Shown one piece after another: positions 63,075-64,000 of a DNA stretch of 64,000 nucleotides. The stretch covers positions 62,001 to 126,000 of the forward strand of contig JAFTMS010000031.1 of the NCBI GenBank assembly GCA_017452265.1, written 5' to 3'. Each line of letters starts with the position of its first letter. Position 1 is the stretch's first letter. The position numbers and the translations under genes are program-made. The notes below the pieces were generated by a model. The model was not told the DNA's origin, ran no database searches, and was given only the letters and a program-made list of their open reading frames with translations. Source of the stretch: Bacteroidales bacterium. GTDB lineage: Bacteria > Bacteroidota > Bacteroidia > Bacteroidales > UBA932.

Positions 63075-63980
63075 TCATTTGATTTCCATCCATTCTGAAA
63101 CGGTTTTCGTATATCCGCAGAAGTATCCTACTCCCCGATTTACATTGCTGTAGGTGAAGGACGGCGATGAAAGGCCAACAGACGCAAACGGATTGCTGTG
63201 TGCGTCATAATATGCGTAAAGCGTCCTGTACATCTCCTCGGAGAGCCTGTACAGATGCAGCCTCACCTCCTCCGTCACCTCATATTGTAATGAAAGACTG
63301 AGCCTGCTCCGCATCTCATAACAATCGTCATCTTCCTCCTCATCGGACCAGATGAAAGTGTCATGTTCTTCGAACCAGGCGGTGGCCGGCGCATATGCAT
63401 ATCTGTCAAGGCTGATTTCGGTGTCATCGACAATGGTAAATGATATGTAGACGGACGGACTTTCACTGTGCGGATAATACTCGAAGCGGCGCACCTCCAC
63501 AGCCGCTCCGTAATAATCCCTGCTTTGAGGATTATCCTTATAGCTCAGAAGCACACATTTGTTGCCGTCGGCGTCAGTATAGGCCTCGAAGGTATATTCC
63601 GGAAATCCGTCCGGAATGGATGTCTCTGCCTTTACGGTCTCCAGGTCGTCTGCACCGACCGTCAGAGAAAGTCTGTCCCCCTCGCTGAATGCTCCGGCCT
63701 CTATGCGCATGCCTCCGTTCGCCATTCCAGTACTTGCAGTCTCAACCTCCTCTCCGTTGCAAAGCAGTGAGAATGAGGGAGATATGGTTGCGGATGCCGT
63801 GCTGCTTATCTCGTCGACAGGTATGGTACGGTGGATTTCGATGACAGTTGTGCTGTCGGCGCATATATATGATTTCACGCATATGCGTGGCTCCAGACCG
63901 GAATCCTCGATGTCAAAGGAATATCTGCATCCGGTCGATGCTGTGGCAATGAGAAGCAGGAATATGATTTTTGTCTTCAT
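63075..63980 (-). CDS. DUF4249 family lipoprotein
   Basis: About 301 residues from ATG 63980; TTG 63986 is the other candidate. Lipoprotein signal (LLLIATASTGCRYSFDI). Features of DUF4249: the start PRICVKSYICADSTTVIEIH, GGMRIEAGAFSEGDRLSLTV, and the C-terminal part ending FCGYTKTVSEWMEIK. Such proteins usually sit next to a TonB-dependent receptor, probably lying to the right beyond this window. Its stop is near the start of the next lipoprotein gene, so they are coupled. Confidence 0.85.
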   Translation of the reverse strand: MKTKIIFLLLIATASTGCRYSFDIEDSGLEPRICVKSYICADSTTVIEIHRTIPVDEISSTASATISPSFSLLCNGEEVETASTGMANGGMRIEAGAFSEGDRLSLTVGADDLETVKAETSIPDGFPEYTFEAYTDADGNKCVLLSYKDNPQSRDYYGAAVEVRRFEYYPHSESPSVYISFTIVDDTEISLDRYAYAPATAWFEEHDTFIWSDEEEDDDCYEMRSRLSLSLQYEVTEEVRLHLYRLSEEMYRTLYAYYDAHSNPFASVGLSSPSFTYSNVNRGVGYFCGYTKTVSEWMEIK

Positions 63981-64000
63981 TCTCAAAACTTTAAGGTGTA

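Noticed and set aside
1..64000. CRISPR array, prophage or integrated conjugative element
   Set aside because: No regularly spaced repeats with spacers, phage structural genes, integrase or conjugation genes were found.

Overview
The window looks like a chromosomal segment of a member of the Bacteroidota (Bacteroidales type, gut or rumen lifestyle). Support comes from a SusC/SusD pair with many surface lipoproteins, a fused SecDF, FloA with NfeD, several Bacteroidota-restricted families (DUF4252, DUF4923, DUF4249, BACON domains), and Bacteroidota promoter boxes of the form TAnnTTTG, often with TTTG about 20 bases upstream. Genus cannot be fixed from the sequence alone. No CRISPR array, rRNA, prophage or complete insertion sequence was seen.

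Layout. 0.3-6 kb: operon of a GH3 glycosidase, a ROK sugar kinase and a GH2 glycosidase. 6-19 kb: mostly housekeeping genes (ThiL-like protein, phosphatase-family protein, dnaE, secDF, a PD40/SPOR protein, NfeD, FloA). 19-22.6 kb: a RAYT-type transposase gene, tRNA-Ser(GCU), rsmA and a damaged DMT transporter. 22.7-29 kb: aspS, a DUF4252/sigma/anti-sigma/DUF4252 operon, a phosphodiester glycosidase and an AT-rich ATPase. 29-60 kb: a large beta-mannan utilisation region. 60-64 kb: an AlkD-like protein, a YbaK protein, a small membrane protein, and a two-gene lipoprotein cluster that runs toward the right edge.

The mannan region forms a coherent pathway (inferred from family knowledge). Surface GH26 and GH5 enzymes, one fused to a CE7 acetyl esterase, cut acetylated galactoglucomannan. 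SusC/SusD and two glycan-binding lipoproteins capture and import the oligosaccharides. GH36 removes galactose and a second GH26 may release mannobiose. A GPH symporter takes mannobiose to the cytoplasm. There an AGE-family epimerase makes mannosyl-glucose, GH130 phosphorolyses it, and a ROK kinase may phosphorylate the glucose. An AraC-type regulator sits at the divergent promoter region.

Three unusual features stand out. (1) A family of hairpin-plus-tail repeats, one next to the RAYT gene, looks like a REP/RAYT system; one copy lies inside a transporter gene. (2) Two G8 tracts, one in susC (in frame) and one just after the lipobox of a BACON/LRR/M64 surface peptidase (out of frame), suggest slipped-strand phase variation. 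(3) A DUF3990 (possible ADP-ribosyltransferase fold) plus XRE gene pair has a 22-bp palindromic operator candidate in its leader and resembles a toxin-antitoxin module.
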